Virus record (IMG/VR): IMGVR_UViG_3300025645_000038
Coordinates: 1-64,000 of that record
DNA: 64,000 nt
From: a virus
Strand: one strand, 5' to 3'
The position numbers and the translations under genes are program-made. Shown in pieces: positions 51,801-58,530 of this stretch. Below the pieces are notes generated by a model. It saw only the letters and a list, made by a program, of their open reading frames with translations. It did no database searches and had not been told where the DNA came from. Within the stretch, counting starts at the first letter, position 1. Each line of letters begins with the position of its first letter.

Positions 51801-53616
51801 TACCGGATTTGGTATCTATCTCGATGATTTACCTTTTTTAAGTAGTATTGTGGGTGGTTTGGATAATGAGATAAAAAATCTTCAATATGGTTCTTTTATA
51901 GGTGGTGGTCAGTTAAATAAAATAAAACATACAGCAGCTGTAACTAATATAGGACAGGCAGGACTTTTCAATAGTATTGTTGGTGGCCAGTATAACGAAA
52001 TTACAAGTAATAACTCTGTTGGATCTTTTGCGGGTTGGAATTTTATTGGTGGTGGTAGTACAAACAAAATATCAGGTAGTGCATATTCTCTTATCGGTGG
52101 TGGTAATGTAAATATTATACATAGTAATGTTAATTATTCTACAATAGTTGGTGGAAGAACTAATGTGATTGGAAGTAGCACATCACAACCAGATTACTCT
52201 TTTATAGGTGGTGGATATCAAAATGAAATAACAGGAGATGAAGGAGATTATAATGTTGTAGTTGGTGGTGAAGATAATACAATAACAGGTACTGGTAATT
52301 CGAATTTTATAGGCAGTGGTGAAGATAATGTAATATCCAGTACTGGAAACTATAATGCTATTTTAGGTGGTGAAGCTAACACAATCGGTAGTAGTTACAC
52401 AGACACCTTTATCATAGGAAGTGGGATAACTGCAAATGCAAGTAATACAACTTTTGTTGAAGGTTTGAATGCTAGTGGTAATATAATCGTAGGTGGTACT
52501 GTAGATGGTATCAATATAGCTGATAGTTTAAACCAAGCAGTTAAGACAACATCCTCACCAACATTTGCTGCTGTAACTATAACTGGTGATATAGATTTAA
52601 ATGGAAACCTTGTAGGTGATGATGCTACCGATATAACAAACATTGAGTCTATATATGCAGACCACTTACGTTCAGATGCTGATGGTGCAAACAACTATAT
52701 TAATTTAGATGATAATGATTTTTCTTTTATTATTAACGGAAATGAAGTAGCATCATTTGAAGATAATACGATTAATTTAAACGATGGTGGAAATAATGTA
52801 GATGTTAGGATGGAAGCACAATCTGGTCAAGGTGGTGCATTTAGTAAGGCAAACTTATTTCATCTCGATGCCAGTTTAGGTATAGTTTGTATCGGTAACA
52901 CACCACAAAGTACAGACGCATCAAGACTTTTTCAAGTAACAGGTAATAGTGCTACAGACATCGTTAGGATATTTAACGATGGTAATAATGAAAATCGAAG
53001 TGGTATGCAACTAAGACTTGGTACTGATAATGGTACTGGTACAAATGAGTACATTATGTTTAGACGAGGTGATGAAACAGCAATTGGGTTAATTAGTGCT
53101 ACTAGTGGTGTTGTATCTTATGGAACATTTACAGGTGTTCACAATGCTAGTATTTTAGAATCAGATTCAGCATCAGCAAATGTTATTACTGGAATGCCAT
53201 CATCAAGTCAATATCACGAATACCCACAAGGAACTGTGGTTTCAATGGTAAGTTCTAGTTATGATGGTTCACTACAGCCAGTAAGTTTTGTAGTATCCTC
53301 ATCAGCTTATCAAGACAAAAGAGCATTTGGAGTTTATTTAGGTAGCCACAATTGGGATGATGACCAAAAAAGTCACGCTATAGATAAACACCTTATAATG
53401 TCTGTTGGTGATGGTTATGTAATGGTATGTAATCAAAATGGTAATATAGAGACAGGAGATTACATAACAACTGCATCTGGTTCAGGTGGATATGGATGTA
53501 AACAAAGCGATGATTTACTACACAACTATACAGTAGCAAAAGCATGTGATTCTGTGGATTGGAGTAATGAATCTACAACCTACAAACTTTTAGCTTGTAC
53601 ATATCATTGTGGATAA
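39865..53616 (+). CDS. giant tail fibre/adhesin, 4583 aa
   Basis: Single open frame of 13.75 kb, RBS TAGGAAA. Residues 1-230 form an N-terminal attachment part, then a Lys/Arg-rich linker (KRSKRIRRRRSPEEYP, about 252-267). From about 800 to 3800, nine copies of a QF(I/V)SGS..IEISSS.FHL module alternate with IGGFTI/IGGWTL segments and ITA(T/S)..A repeats, forming a repetitive shaft. Two cupredoxin-like domains are inserted (about 2842-2943 and 3059-3155). Residues about 3830-4190 are tandem FIGGG..N.I repeats like YadA-type left-handed beta helices. The C terminus (GSGGYGCKQSDDLLHNYTVA, ending CTYHCG) resembles phage fibre chaperone or peptidase-G2-like ends. Role: host recognition. Confidence 0.9.
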   Translation: MAIVKRFNRLLGLEKIDVLVDEKDKSRHIIISDMPESLPQGKSSFLIEVSPYMRKGIELQIDFIDSKGNSIYVEPVSNYLEGTSRTVSVEVYNTVAPGVATMIIVGELESIPLDAGNFSDTQEVPDDFKGVYNVRLTKEVIINTAEINVQPIKFYSSPRLTATEKRFGSMEREVVSGETTSSAFSIIGRPTQQEEFSIFESRESEIDSLGAGVTDIDGVPRPPDGDIKGDEADKERQKRHIKKKSIRASSRFKRSKRIRRRRSPEEYPYVFTINDSNHEFTTEEIGGEIKFSNIKNVYDTNQLDEAGLDSSVSFNVVSDTNDENFPTHYTASIAKLENNKSAYVNTPFTKQDKNGNYRLLPMEATGKVHYTKEPSASYSITNIVSYADVTLSHLRTFSGELFKAKVYVKAEGSFDDYKLLAEVPIESPELMINNNSVGIGERTGYFVSDTDLNTYWEKFGGTNGLSTATATSTASFDNSGSLDSAMVSGSISSFTDQIRFQQKDAYKFNLTKGIDYDLSFNAVGEKGTDGRALLMVYVSGSSLNQSNELHHDEKEGLDITEPSQYGKRMGVLEIEAGDNVKKEFGLIRHNFNSNSTGDAKVQFRIISGKWNLSDISVVPSTDTGFSPSFVNFKQELPPELIHKRPETLEFLTEFYDINNNLADEIAVTTGSVFTGANIVITGDDNVLSHNLFIGGDTTGSGIHMGGTSSTLPDDNYSEGATGSGFIRSLGYLGFESASNAALGGKKGFMIYSGSVLPNSGEDYKGVGLELVGASGSLKFRTSPSVFDVQADSFFVGKTTSQFISGSGEKIEISSSNFHLDNAGNVDMTGTITAQAGNIGGFNIEDSKLTAGIGNSAVTMSGADQLFRFGSGSQFDTTAVDGILFGKDTDGKYKFAVGKGDSYIVFDGTAVNIRSEDINVTASVFSIDVDVFKLSSNNLFISSSDGGFISAGNPRPSGITGTSKGIFINGRDPSDTKPKFLVGAADGNRISFDGDNIFMSSSGFFLGSSAQFVSGSDGNIEISSSNFHLDNSGNVIMSGKVTANEGSIGGFNITNDALSSANFLISGSSTGNNFFISSSNFNVKASGDVTASALDLTGGSVGGLTVTEGQIAVGSVLKLKDSGQITGSSVLFTGGKIGGFTIDADEIKSTNVLIDSANEKITLGSANAIKLQGGGTDNFIAMGSKSTFSNEGTGTAGIIIGMDGTNPQAEFVKNSTNYFIFDDGIDIQTDTLVASGSSITLETPKFFLGKKSTQFVSGSNGNIEISSSQFHLTKEGNVTGSAILLGNKGAGQFLQFVNNTLTVQGAITADSIAVPSAAPTPSSSISSGGLLTTVSASIGGFDITSAEIKDSDSNLRLKSSGQITGSKVLFNGGTIGGFTIDADEIKSGTNIALDSTNKKLTINNATFGNEGIQLEFNSGTPRLYVGDGSNEFVKYDGSSVDIRTKKLNASGSNITLETPKFFLGKKSNQFVSGSNGNIEISSSNFHLTPQGNVTMSGEITAAGGTIGGFIIGDELTSTAGTLILRGASGRITASNALITGDINANTITANTAGTIANFNINSTEIASSNNKLRLKANGQITASEAQITGKITATSGQIAGFTINGTKLQQGTSFNLDGNASADFFISSSDFQVTPSGDVSGSKVLFTGGTIGGWTLTSDRLNSLDDNFRISSAGSITIKNHSFGQSGFQVIENSGTTQFYVGNGSTRFIKFDGSNVDIGTEKLTASGSSINLGAPSFRLGSASNFISGSGGSLVIQNTGTTILSGSNVRIETPRFFFGKASSQFISGSDEKIEISSSKFHLKNNGDVIMNNITASNANVSGKMTATSGEIGGFTIGDDLSNSAGSTLKLKGSSGQITASAAQITGDITANTITANTAGTIANFQINSTEIKSANQNLRLKANGQITASAAQITGKITATSGQIAGFSISGNTLTATNFTLDASGKRITLGTGNNIFIADGDEGIQLGHATFASAPFSVTKAGLVKATSGTIGGWTLSGTQISSNNLIMDSAGVIQTSDYASNTKGWRLSPANGGEAEFQNVKIRGTLSTAVFEKETVNAVGGQLYIANSTAITGSATIAATAATMSVANVGGFVANEVLSAKKVSATGFATEYMLVQSASRDFPSSETDFRGKLFVVRGYNSGSTGDSGSLGDVANTSQSFEPGQVIVSTGKIGTGFIRLNANPNDVTTPYIDIVERTGSGVYDVDLKARLGDLSGLSSGLLYGNASPGFGLFTENVFLQGAITATTGSFTGKVHVGTTNGIVIDGNAKKLFQGTGTHNNQNTGFYMDSTGKFSLGDKLVWDSSTETLTITGTINITDGSGFATAASVSGSFPSATSVSASLNASSSALQTNINAVEANVSGAFTSTSASIATKIMTDASGKIVQTPSTSGLSGLILKSTHLGFASSGTFKAFIGNTGNFLFKNDDDNLISFGQSTSVGDGTTTSNLVIKAANAYLSGSSINLLTSRFFFGDSSNFISGSGGNLKIFSTGETTLSGSSVTIETPKFFLGKKGSQFVSGSNNQIEISSSKFHLNNDGNVIMNQITASDANVSGKITADSIVANTTGSIAGFTINSEEIRSSNNNLRLKASGNLTASNYLFNGNGVITGSVTIGTSATILGSLSAGSIATPSSGPPFKSEINSQGFARFTSASIAGWDIDSTSIASVDDKVIIDSSNKRITINNTSFGSAGIQLDYNSGTPRFFAGSATKFVKFDGSNVDIVTEKLTASGSSINLGAPSFKLGSSSNFISGSGGDLVIQTTGTTTLSGSAINIQTPKFYLGQGTSQFISGSDGNIEISSSAFHLDPANNTMVISGSITATTGKIGGMLLENNKLKSQYGDGSVITKIVTVEGSSKYYIDGVQQPTLELKVGNTYRFDNSHSSNGAHPFRFATSADGTQYNTGVSVVGTQGSGGTAYVQITVTADTPTTLYYKCTAHGSMGGQLNIVTIGTLELNGVNGQITGSKVLFEGGKISGSNLEINVPNVTMSGSSVDIRTSQFFLGSNSQFVSGSNNNIEISSSAFHLNPSNNTMTISGSITATDGNIGGFTIDSDEIKSTALAGETVNYTVTNNGSSNYLIDGVSKPALTFLVGNTYVFTMDSGVMSAHPFRIGTSANGSAITDGVTVTSTSLTIVVSASTPTSLYYFCTAHSGMGNSITVNAGIPKLLLNGELGQITASAAKITGDIVANTITANTAGTIGQFTLDSVGLKSSDGALVLSGSGQITASAAQITGKVTATSGVIGGWTVGSTLSATNILLDPATPKITLGSKGTLTDSNTGFYAGTDGIALGASSVFKVTSAGALTATSATVTGDIIANTITANTAGTIGNFSLNSVGIKSSNSKLILSASGQITASDAKITGDIVAENITANTAGTIGQFTLNSVGLKSSDGALVLSGSGQITASAAKISGDITITGGSLAGVTADTISGSVDAVSSSLAGRQTPFETQVVLSSGGMSLNKNDGTSLAEYGAITRIGLAAQEHISASSAGITIKDGSTVRGTFVAGGVTIGNTSQGHVSMSTADVSIKKDANNFAKIDSDSFDIVLNGQTTASFGGTTTIGSTVGRHLKLTGPALEIKTDANTTALSASAAGLEMSGKVVATEGEIGGFNVSGSRLLSTKIGVGDGGATVSSSVFMTPSIGSNAPLPAMGLHAKSGSLGSGFSIFAKNSSTQAGLDINIGEVSGFGVALADASSRGLRIINIKNPSNDSDELAIIGNGGVYNSSFTSTNTKSGFRFVATDDVVTFQVGKADGAHLKFSSADNLMYISSSNFFLGNSSTNFISGSNGNIEISSSNFHLSPLGNLTASNANFETVTIRGGTAANDVSSDSNQSFVGGGTFNLIQQSSFNSVIGAGAHNLINLGSDFSSILSGVSCSIDSHSDRSFIGAGSGSKIISSSNQSFLGAGAANTIKFASSSFIGAGINNSIVGDPSLTPNDVRVGDFPQDDFSAKESVIVAGSNNKITLAYQSFIGSGQNNVISGSVGTINTGFGIYLDDLPFLSSIVGGLDNEIKNLQYGSFIGGGQLNKIKHTAAVTNIGQAGLFNSIVGGQYNEITSNNSVGSFAGWNFIGGGSTNKISGSAYSLIGGGNVNIIHSNVNYSTIVGGRTNVIGSSTSQPDYSFIGGGYQNEITGDEGDYNVVVGGEDNTITGTGNSNFIGSGEDNVISSTGNYNAILGGEANTIGSSYTDTFIIGSGITANASNTTFVEGLNASGNIIVGGTVDGINIADSLNQAVKTTSSPTFAAVTITGDIDLNGNLVGDDATDITNIESIYADHLRSDADGANNYINLDDNDFSFIINGNEVASFEDNTINLNDGGNNVDVRMEAQSGQGGAFSKANLFHLDASLGIVCIGNTPQSTDASRLFQVTGNSATDIVRIFNDGNNENRSGMQLRLGTDNGTGTNEYIMFRRGDETAIGLISATSGVVSYGTFTGVHNASILESDSASANVITGMPSSSQYHEYPQGTVVSMVSSSYDGSLQPVSFVVSSSAYQDKRAFGVYLGSHNWDDDQKSHAIDKHLIMSVGDGYVMVCNQNGNIETGDYITTASGSGGYGCKQSDDLLHNYTVAKACDSVDWSNESTTYKLLACTYHCG
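42261..51240 (+). repeat. nine in-frame copies of the fibre module QF-SGS-IEISSS-FHL
   Basis: Copies begin near 42261, 42891, 43618, 44262, 45207, 47399, 48210, 48868 and 51180, within the fibre gene. They are separated by 0.6-2.3 kb. Nucleotide identity is partial, with codon changes between copies, pointing to old duplications or recombination between modules. Confidence 0.85.
48391..49332 (+). other. two cupredoxin-like domains within the fibre
   Basis: First domain about 48391-48696, second about 49042-49332. Each has GNTYRF or GNTYVF, a His in AHPFR, and a C-terminal loop, CTAHGSMGG in the first and CTAHSGMGN in the second. The His, Cys, His and Met match a type I copper ligand set. Confidence 0.65.
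51340..52440 (+). repeat. YadA-head-like tandem repeats (FIGGG..N.I) in the fibre
   Basis: About 20 units with the pattern S-x-I-G-x-G-x-x-N-x-I, such as SFIGGGQLNKI and NFIGSGEDNVI. This spacing is typical of left-handed parallel beta-roll heads of trimeric adhesins, suggesting a trimeric receptor-binding head. Confidence 0.75.
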
Positions 53617-53628
53617 TTGATAAACCTT

Positions 53629-53642
53629 ATATTTATATATGA
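53629..53642 (+). promoter_or_regulatory. late-promoter-like motif ATATTTATATATGA
   Basis: In the 44-nt gap after the fibre gene; flanked by CTTAT/ATAAG arms (53626-53630 / 53643-53647). Identical in 14 bases to the sites at 31317 and 61930. Confidence 0.55.
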
Positions 53643-53660
53643 ATAAGAACATAGGAAATT

Positions 53661-56600
53661 ATGGATAAACTTACAGAATTTTTAACAAAACCATTTCTAA
53701 ACGAAGGAGCTAGAGATCCTGGCATCTTCAAAGCTATCTTTTTAGCTGGAGGACCTGGCAGCGGTAAATCATTTGTAGCACAAAAGTTATTCGGTATACC
53801 TGAAAAGATAAACGTATCTAAGACAGGTTTAAAGATGGTAAATCAAGATAGTGAACTTGAACTTTTGTTAAAAAAGTATTTTGGAACAACAGATATAGAC
53901 AATATGCCTGATGAGTTATTTGCTGATTTGACTGGTGTAGATAAAAAAGGTAAACCTGTAGATTATGATACAAGTGGATTAAGAAAGTTTGCTAAGTCAT
54001 TAAGTAAAGAAAGATTGAGATTATACACCAATGGAAAATTAGGTGTTATTATAGATGGTACAGGACACAACTTTAGTAAAATTAAAAAAAGAAGAAAAGA
54101 TTTGATGGATATGGGTTACGATACCTATATGGTTTTCGTAAATACCTCATTAAAGATTGCTAGGGAACGAAACGAAAAGAGAGATAGGGTTGTACCAGAT
54201 GCTATCGTTGAAAAAAGTTGGGAAGATGTTCAAGGTAATTTGGGTGCCTTTCAAGGTTTGTTCGGTGGTTCTAACTTTATGATTGTTCAGAATAATAAGA
54301 TGTTATCAGATTCTCAAATAACTAAACATTTTAAGATGTTGGTTAGCAAGGGTATAGATTCATTTTTAAAGAAACCGATTAAAAGTAAAGTTGGTAAAGC
54401 TTGGTTACGAAGAGAAAAGAAACATCAAAAGGTATTTAAAGATCCAGGCCAATCTAAGTTTTTTGAATCCATAAAAGTTCCTGTTGATATCGGTGATACA
54501 GTTCTTATGGGTAGATTTAAAAATAAAAAGGTAGTTGTTAAGTCTATCGATTATAATGAAAAGGGAGACTTACTTATCAATGGTAGAACTGCTTTAAAAT
54601 TTAGAATAATGAAGAAGGATACAAACGAAGAGTTTGGTGCACCTGCTGGTACATTACCATCACCAAGTCGTAAGATGGTAAAGAAGATGAAGAGAAAAGG
54701 TAACACTTCAGTTCCTTATGGTAGTGGTTATAAGAAAGTAAATGAAAATGATAAAGCTGAGTTATACAAATTGTATAGTATGGGTATGAAAGCATTTACT
54801 GGTAGTGCTAAACATAAAGAAATACTAAAGAAGATAAAAGTTTTAAGAAAAAAATTAGGAATGAATGAAGCTCAAAAGACTGTAACAGATAAAGTTTTTG
54901 ATAAGAAAAGAGAATCTGGTGCTTGGACAGTCATAGGACATATAAAAAAGAAAGGTAAATCTACCTTTCATGTTAGAGACGAAAAGACAAAGAAAAGATT
55001 TGATGTCAAATTGATGGAACAGAAACAAATCAAAAAAACTATCGGTGTATTTGGTGGAAGATTTCAACCATTTCATAGTGGGCATTTAGCCACATACAAT
55101 TGGTTAAAAACGCAGGTAGATGAGGTTTACATAACAACATCTAACATCAAACAACCACCAAGACATCCAATGGACTTTAAGGAAAAGGTTCGTCACATGA
55201 CAAAGATGGGTATAAAGAAGAATAGAATCATACAGGAGAAAACTCCGTATGTAGCAGTTAACCTATTGAAAAAATTTAATCCAGACACAACCGCTGTGGT
55301 TTATGCATTTGGGAAAAAAGATGCCGGTCGCCTCAAAGGTGGAACTAAGAAGAGTGGTGGTAAGACTTACTATCAAGACTATAAGAAGAATAAAAACAAC
55401 TTAGAAGGTTTTGAAACACATGGTTACTATATCACCGCTCCACAGTTCGGTTCGGTTAGTGGAACACAGATGAGAAAACTTTTAGGTGACCCGAAGATTG
55501 ATGATAGTGAAAGAGAGAAAGCATTCAAAAAAGTATTTGGATACTATGATAAAGGTATCTACAATATGATGACTAATAAGTTTAAAAAGTTATTTGAGTC
55601 TTACGATTTAACAGATGAGTTAATAAAAGAATTTTTAATAGAAGCAACTGGTACAACAGGTGGAAACTTAGACGATGGTCCTTCTACATTCTATACGGAT
55701 TATCCTACATACAAAAAGACTTCTAAAGAATGGTTGGATTCTATATATTCTGATGCTGGTTGGAAAATTCTTGATTATATTTTGGATGACAATGCTAAAA
55801 ATTCTATAGAAAAAAACTATCATTCTGTCCCACTTACTTTTTTAGATCACGGACAACAAGGTGGTTCTGTAGGAGCTGTAAATAAATACAAAAATTGGAT
55901 GAGTGAAGTTGTAAAACCATTAGGTTGGCAAGTTGTGAGTTGGATGGGAACTGAAGCCGCTATTAATAATATCATTGGTAGTCTTTTTGCAGCTGGTGCT
56001 GATGGTGATGAGTACACAGAAGAAGATTTCAAACTTACTGAAAAGATAAACTTAGACAAAGAAGTTAAACTATTATTAGAAGGTGGGGCATATGGACACC
56101 TTAATCATCCGTTTGATGATAAAAATTTGACATTTTCAGATTTTAAAACACTAATTATTAATACACTACAAGGTAAACTTGATAGTGAAGGAGCAGTCAC
56201 AGAAAAAACAGATGGTCAAAATATAATGGTAAGTTGGAAGGGTGGAAAACTTATCGCCGCTAGAAACAAAGGTCACATCAAAAACCACGGTGCTGGTGCA
56301 TTAGATATCAACGGAATAAAGAATATGTTTGCTGGTAGAGGTGAGATAGAAAAAGCCTTTGTATATGCTATGAGAGATTTACAGAAAGCGGTTGGTGGTT
56401 TAAGTGATGCTCAAAAAAATAAGATATTTGATGAGGGTAAGAAGTTTATGTCTTTAGAGGTTATATATCCTAAGACAGCAAATGTGATACCTTATGATAA
56501 ATCTTTACTTCAGTTTCATGGAACCATAGAATATGATTCTGCTGGTTCTCCTATAGGTGAGGATAGAGGTAGTGCGAGAGTATTAGCTGGTATGATAAAA

Positions 56601-57305
56601 CAAATAAATCAAGATGTACAGAAAGCGTTTAAGATTGAGAAACCTTTTATATCTAAGTTACCACAAGTAAAGGACTTTAGTAAAAGACAAAGTTACTTCT
56701 TAGGTAAGTTAAATAAATTACAGAATGAATTTAACCTAAAGGGTAATAATACACTATCAGATTATCATCAAGCTTATTGGATGGAGTATATTTATAATGC
56801 AGGAAAACAATTTAAGTATAATGTTCCAAATAACATATTAGTTAAATTAACTCGTAGATGGGCATTTTTAGACAAGTCTTACAAAATACCACAAATTAGA
56901 AAAGATATAAAGAATGAAAAGTTTTTAAATTGGATATTAAAAACAGACAAAATGGATTTAAAAGGGTTACAAAAGAAACATATTAGAGATTGGGAAGTTC
57001 TTTTCTTTGAGTTGGGTGCTGAAATATTGAAAAATCTTAGTGATTTTATAGCAGCTAATCCAGATAAAGCAGCTCAACAAATTCGTAAGGATTTAGTGAA
57101 AGCAGTTTCAAAAGTCAAAACTTCAAAAGATCCAAAGGTACTAAACACATTAAAAACTCAATTGGATAGATTGAAAGCTATCGGTGGTTTAAAATCTGTA
57201 GTTCCGAGTGAAGGTATTACTTTTGTATTTAAAGGAAAGTTATACAAGTATACTGGTGCTTTTGCTCCAGCAAATCAAATCTTAGGTATGTTAAAATTCG
57301 TATAG
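53661..57305 (+). CDS. kinase-nucleotidyltransferase-ligase-like fusion, 1214 aa
   Basis: RBS ATAGGAAA. Three catalytic-looking parts. Residues 24-245 form a P-loop kinase of the polynucleotide-kinase/zeta-toxin type: FLAGGPGSGKSFVAQKLFG (27-45), GVIIDGTGHN, then a lid-like RERNEKRDRVV. Residues 459-640 form an NMNAT/cytidylyltransferase-like domain: GVFGGRFQPFHSGH (462-475) and a late GSVSGTQMRKLL, matching the ISST-type motif. Residues about 820-1050 contain TEKTDGQNIMVSW with Lys849 in the KxDG nucleotidyl-ligase motif, plus FMSLEVIYP and HGTIEYD. The whole could repair RNA or DNA ends or modify NAD-like nucleotides; no reaction is proven. It lies between fibre and terminase genes. Confidence 0.85.
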   Translation: MDKLTEFLTKPFLNEGARDPGIFKAIFLAGGPGSGKSFVAQKLFGIPEKINVSKTGLKMVNQDSELELLLKKYFGTTDIDNMPDELFADLTGVDKKGKPVDYDTSGLRKFAKSLSKERLRLYTNGKLGVIIDGTGHNFSKIKKRRKDLMDMGYDTYMVFVNTSLKIARERNEKRDRVVPDAIVEKSWEDVQGNLGAFQGLFGGSNFMIVQNNKMLSDSQITKHFKMLVSKGIDSFLKKPIKSKVGKAWLRREKKHQKVFKDPGQSKFFESIKVPVDIGDTVLMGRFKNKKVVVKSIDYNEKGDLLINGRTALKFRIMKKDTNEEFGAPAGTLPSPSRKMVKKMKRKGNTSVPYGSGYKKVNENDKAELYKLYSMGMKAFTGSAKHKEILKKIKVLRKKLGMNEAQKTVTDKVFDKKRESGAWTVIGHIKKKGKSTFHVRDEKTKKRFDVKLMEQKQIKKTIGVFGGRFQPFHSGHLATYNWLKTQVDEVYITTSNIKQPPRHPMDFKEKVRHMTKMGIKKNRIIQEKTPYVAVNLLKKFNPDTTAVVYAFGKKDAGRLKGGTKKSGGKTYYQDYKKNKNNLEGFETHGYYITAPQFGSVSGTQMRKLLGDPKIDDSEREKAFKKVFGYYDKGIYNMMTNKFKKLFESYDLTDELIKEFLIEATGTTGGNLDDGPSTFYTDYPTYKKTSKEWLDSIYSDAGWKILDYILDDNAKNSIEKNYHSVPLTFLDHGQQGGSVGAVNKYKNWMSEVVKPLGWQVVSWMGTEAAINNIIGSLFAAGADGDEYTEEDFKLTEKINLDKEVKLLLEGGAYGHLNHPFDDKNLTFSDFKTLIINTLQGKLDSEGAVTEKTDGQNIMVSWKGGKLIAARNKGHIKNHGAGALDINGIKNMFAGRGEIEKAFVYAMRDLQKAVGGLSDAQKNKIFDEGKKFMSLEVIYPKTANVIPYDKSLLQFHGTIEYDSAGSPIGEDRGSARVLAGMIKQINQDVQKAFKIEKPFISKLPQVKDFSKRQSYFLGKLNKLQNEFNLKGNNTLSDYHQAYWMEYIYNAGKQFKYNVPNNILVKLTRRWAFLDKSYKIPQIRKDIKNEKFLNWILKTDKMDLKGLQKKHIRDWEVLFFELGAEILKNLSDFIAANPDKAAQQIRKDLVKAVSKVKTSKDPKVLNTLKTQLDRLKAIGGLKSVVPSEGITFVFKGKLYKYTGAFAPANQILGMLKFV

Positions 57306-57314
57306 GAGTAGGTT

Positions 57315-57845
57315 ATGGGATATAGTAAAGAGTCAGAAAGACAAAACAAAGCATTAGGAGATTTACTATCTGGTAAAACTCCTGAAAAAAGAGTAATGGT
57401 TGGTTACAAAGGTAAAGAACAAGAAAGTGGTGACCAAATCAGTAGACTTTCAGATATTATGAAAGAGGCTAGAATGCCTATGTTTTGTCCTAAGTGTGAT
57501 GTTATTATGAAAAAAAGACTTGATAATAAGTTTTGGAGTATGTTTGGTCATTGTTTTGATTGTCAGGTAAAAATAGAGAACAAGATGAGAATTGATGGTA
57601 CATATAAAGAATGGGAAAAAAATAAAATAAAAGAAAACAAAATATCTTTTGTAAAAGAACAAATACAGGCTATAGAAGAATGGAAAGATATGAAAGCTCC
57701 TGAATTTTACAATAATGTTGGTGTTAACGAACCAATGTTAGAAAAAGAAAAATGGGATGTTAATGTTGAAAAAATTCAAAAAGAAGCTAAAGAGGCTTTA
57801 GAAAAATACACAGAAGTTTTAGAACAATTGGAGAACGAAAAATGA
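57315..57845 (+). CDS. zinc-ribbon protein, 176 aa
   Basis: RBS TAGGAG. A four-Cys zinc ribbon sits near residues 57-83 (MFCPKCDVIMKKRL ... GHCFDCQVKIEN). The N-terminal part is GLSx-like and basic; the C-terminal half is an acidic coiled coil (KIQKEAKEALEKYTEVLEQL). Located upstream of the terminase where T4 has gene 16, so it or a neighbour could serve packaging, but no small-terminase features are evident. Overlaps the next gene by 4 nt. Confidence 0.7.
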   Translation: MGYSKESERQNKALGDLLSGKTPEKRVMVGYKGKEQESGDQISRLSDIMKEARMPMFCPKCDVIMKKRLDNKFWSMFGHCFDCQVKIENKMRIDGTYKEWEKNKIKENKISFVKEQIQAIEEWKDMKAPEFYNNVGVNEPMLEKEKWDVNVEKIQKEAKEALEKYTEVLEQLENEK

Positions 57846-58150
57846 AGTTATGGAAAATAATACTTGGTATCTTAGGAGCCGTTGGTGCTCTTTTTGCTGC
57901 TTCTTCAAAGAGTAAAGAAGTAAGAGAACTTAAAAAGGTTATCAACGAAAATAAGAAAGAAGAAAAGAAAGTTGAAAAGCAAATAAAAAAGTTAGAAGAA
58001 ACTAAAACGTCTTCTAAAAAAGAAGTTGGTAATCTTAAAAGAAAACTAACTAATTCTAAAAAGAAAACTCAAAAGATGCAAGAGGTTTACGATAACGATG
58101 AAGTAGAATCAGCTGAAGATTTTTTGAGAAAGTTCGCTAAAAGCAAATGA
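57842..58150 (+). CDS. membrane-anchored coiled-coil protein, 102 aa
   Basis: RBS GGAG. One N-terminal TM helix (IILGILGAVGALFAAS) is followed by a Lys/Glu coiled coil (EVRELKKVINENKKEEKKVE) and a small acidic end. This is the shape of an inner-membrane spanin (Rz-type), but the location next to the terminase leaves other roles open. Overlaps the next gene by 4 nt. Confidence 0.65.
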   Translation: MKLWKIILGILGAVGALFAASSKSKEVRELKKVINENKKEEKKVEKQIKKLEETKTSSKKEVGNLKRKLTNSKKKTQKMQEVYDNDEVESAEDFLRKFAKSK

Positions 58151-58530
58151 AGATAGCTGTAAAAATATTAAAATACTTTTTGATATCATTCTTCGTGTTG
58201 TCAGTTGCTAGTAGTCAATCTTACACACAAGCTGAAGTATTGGAGATGATAAAAGAAAGAGACTTACAGTGGGAAGGTAAAGTAGACAATGCAAATAATC
58301 TAATTGCGTCTCAGAAAGAAGTCATTGATGACTCTGATAAGTTGATAAAAGAATTGGAAAGTCAAGTAAAAACTGATTCTTTACTGCTTTTTAAAAAAAG
58401 TGAACAGATTGAGTTGTTGAAAGAAAGAGATGAGGCTAATCAAAAGATGATTAGGTTAGTAAAACCAAGGCTATGGGAACATAGATACCTTTGGTTTGTT
58501 GTAGGAATTTACTTAGGGAAGCTATTATGA
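58147..58530 (+). CDS. membrane coiled-coil protein, 127 aa, spanin candidate
   Basis: Signal-anchor-like N terminus (ILKYFLISFFVLSVASSQSY) precedes a periplasmic-looking coiled coil (ASQKEVIDDSDKLIKELESQ) and a second hydrophobic stretch at the C terminus (YLWFVVGIYLGKLL). Two membrane-facing ends with a coiled coil between could bridge membranes, as unimolecular spanins do; no lipobox is seen. Overlaps the terminase start (ATGA). Confidence 0.62.
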   Translation: MKIAVKILKYFLISFFVLSVASSQSYTQAEVLEMIKERDLQWEGKVDNANNLIASQKEVIDDSDKLIKELESQVKTDSLLLFKKSEQIELLKERDEANQKMIRLVKPRLWEHRYLWFVVGIYLGKLL

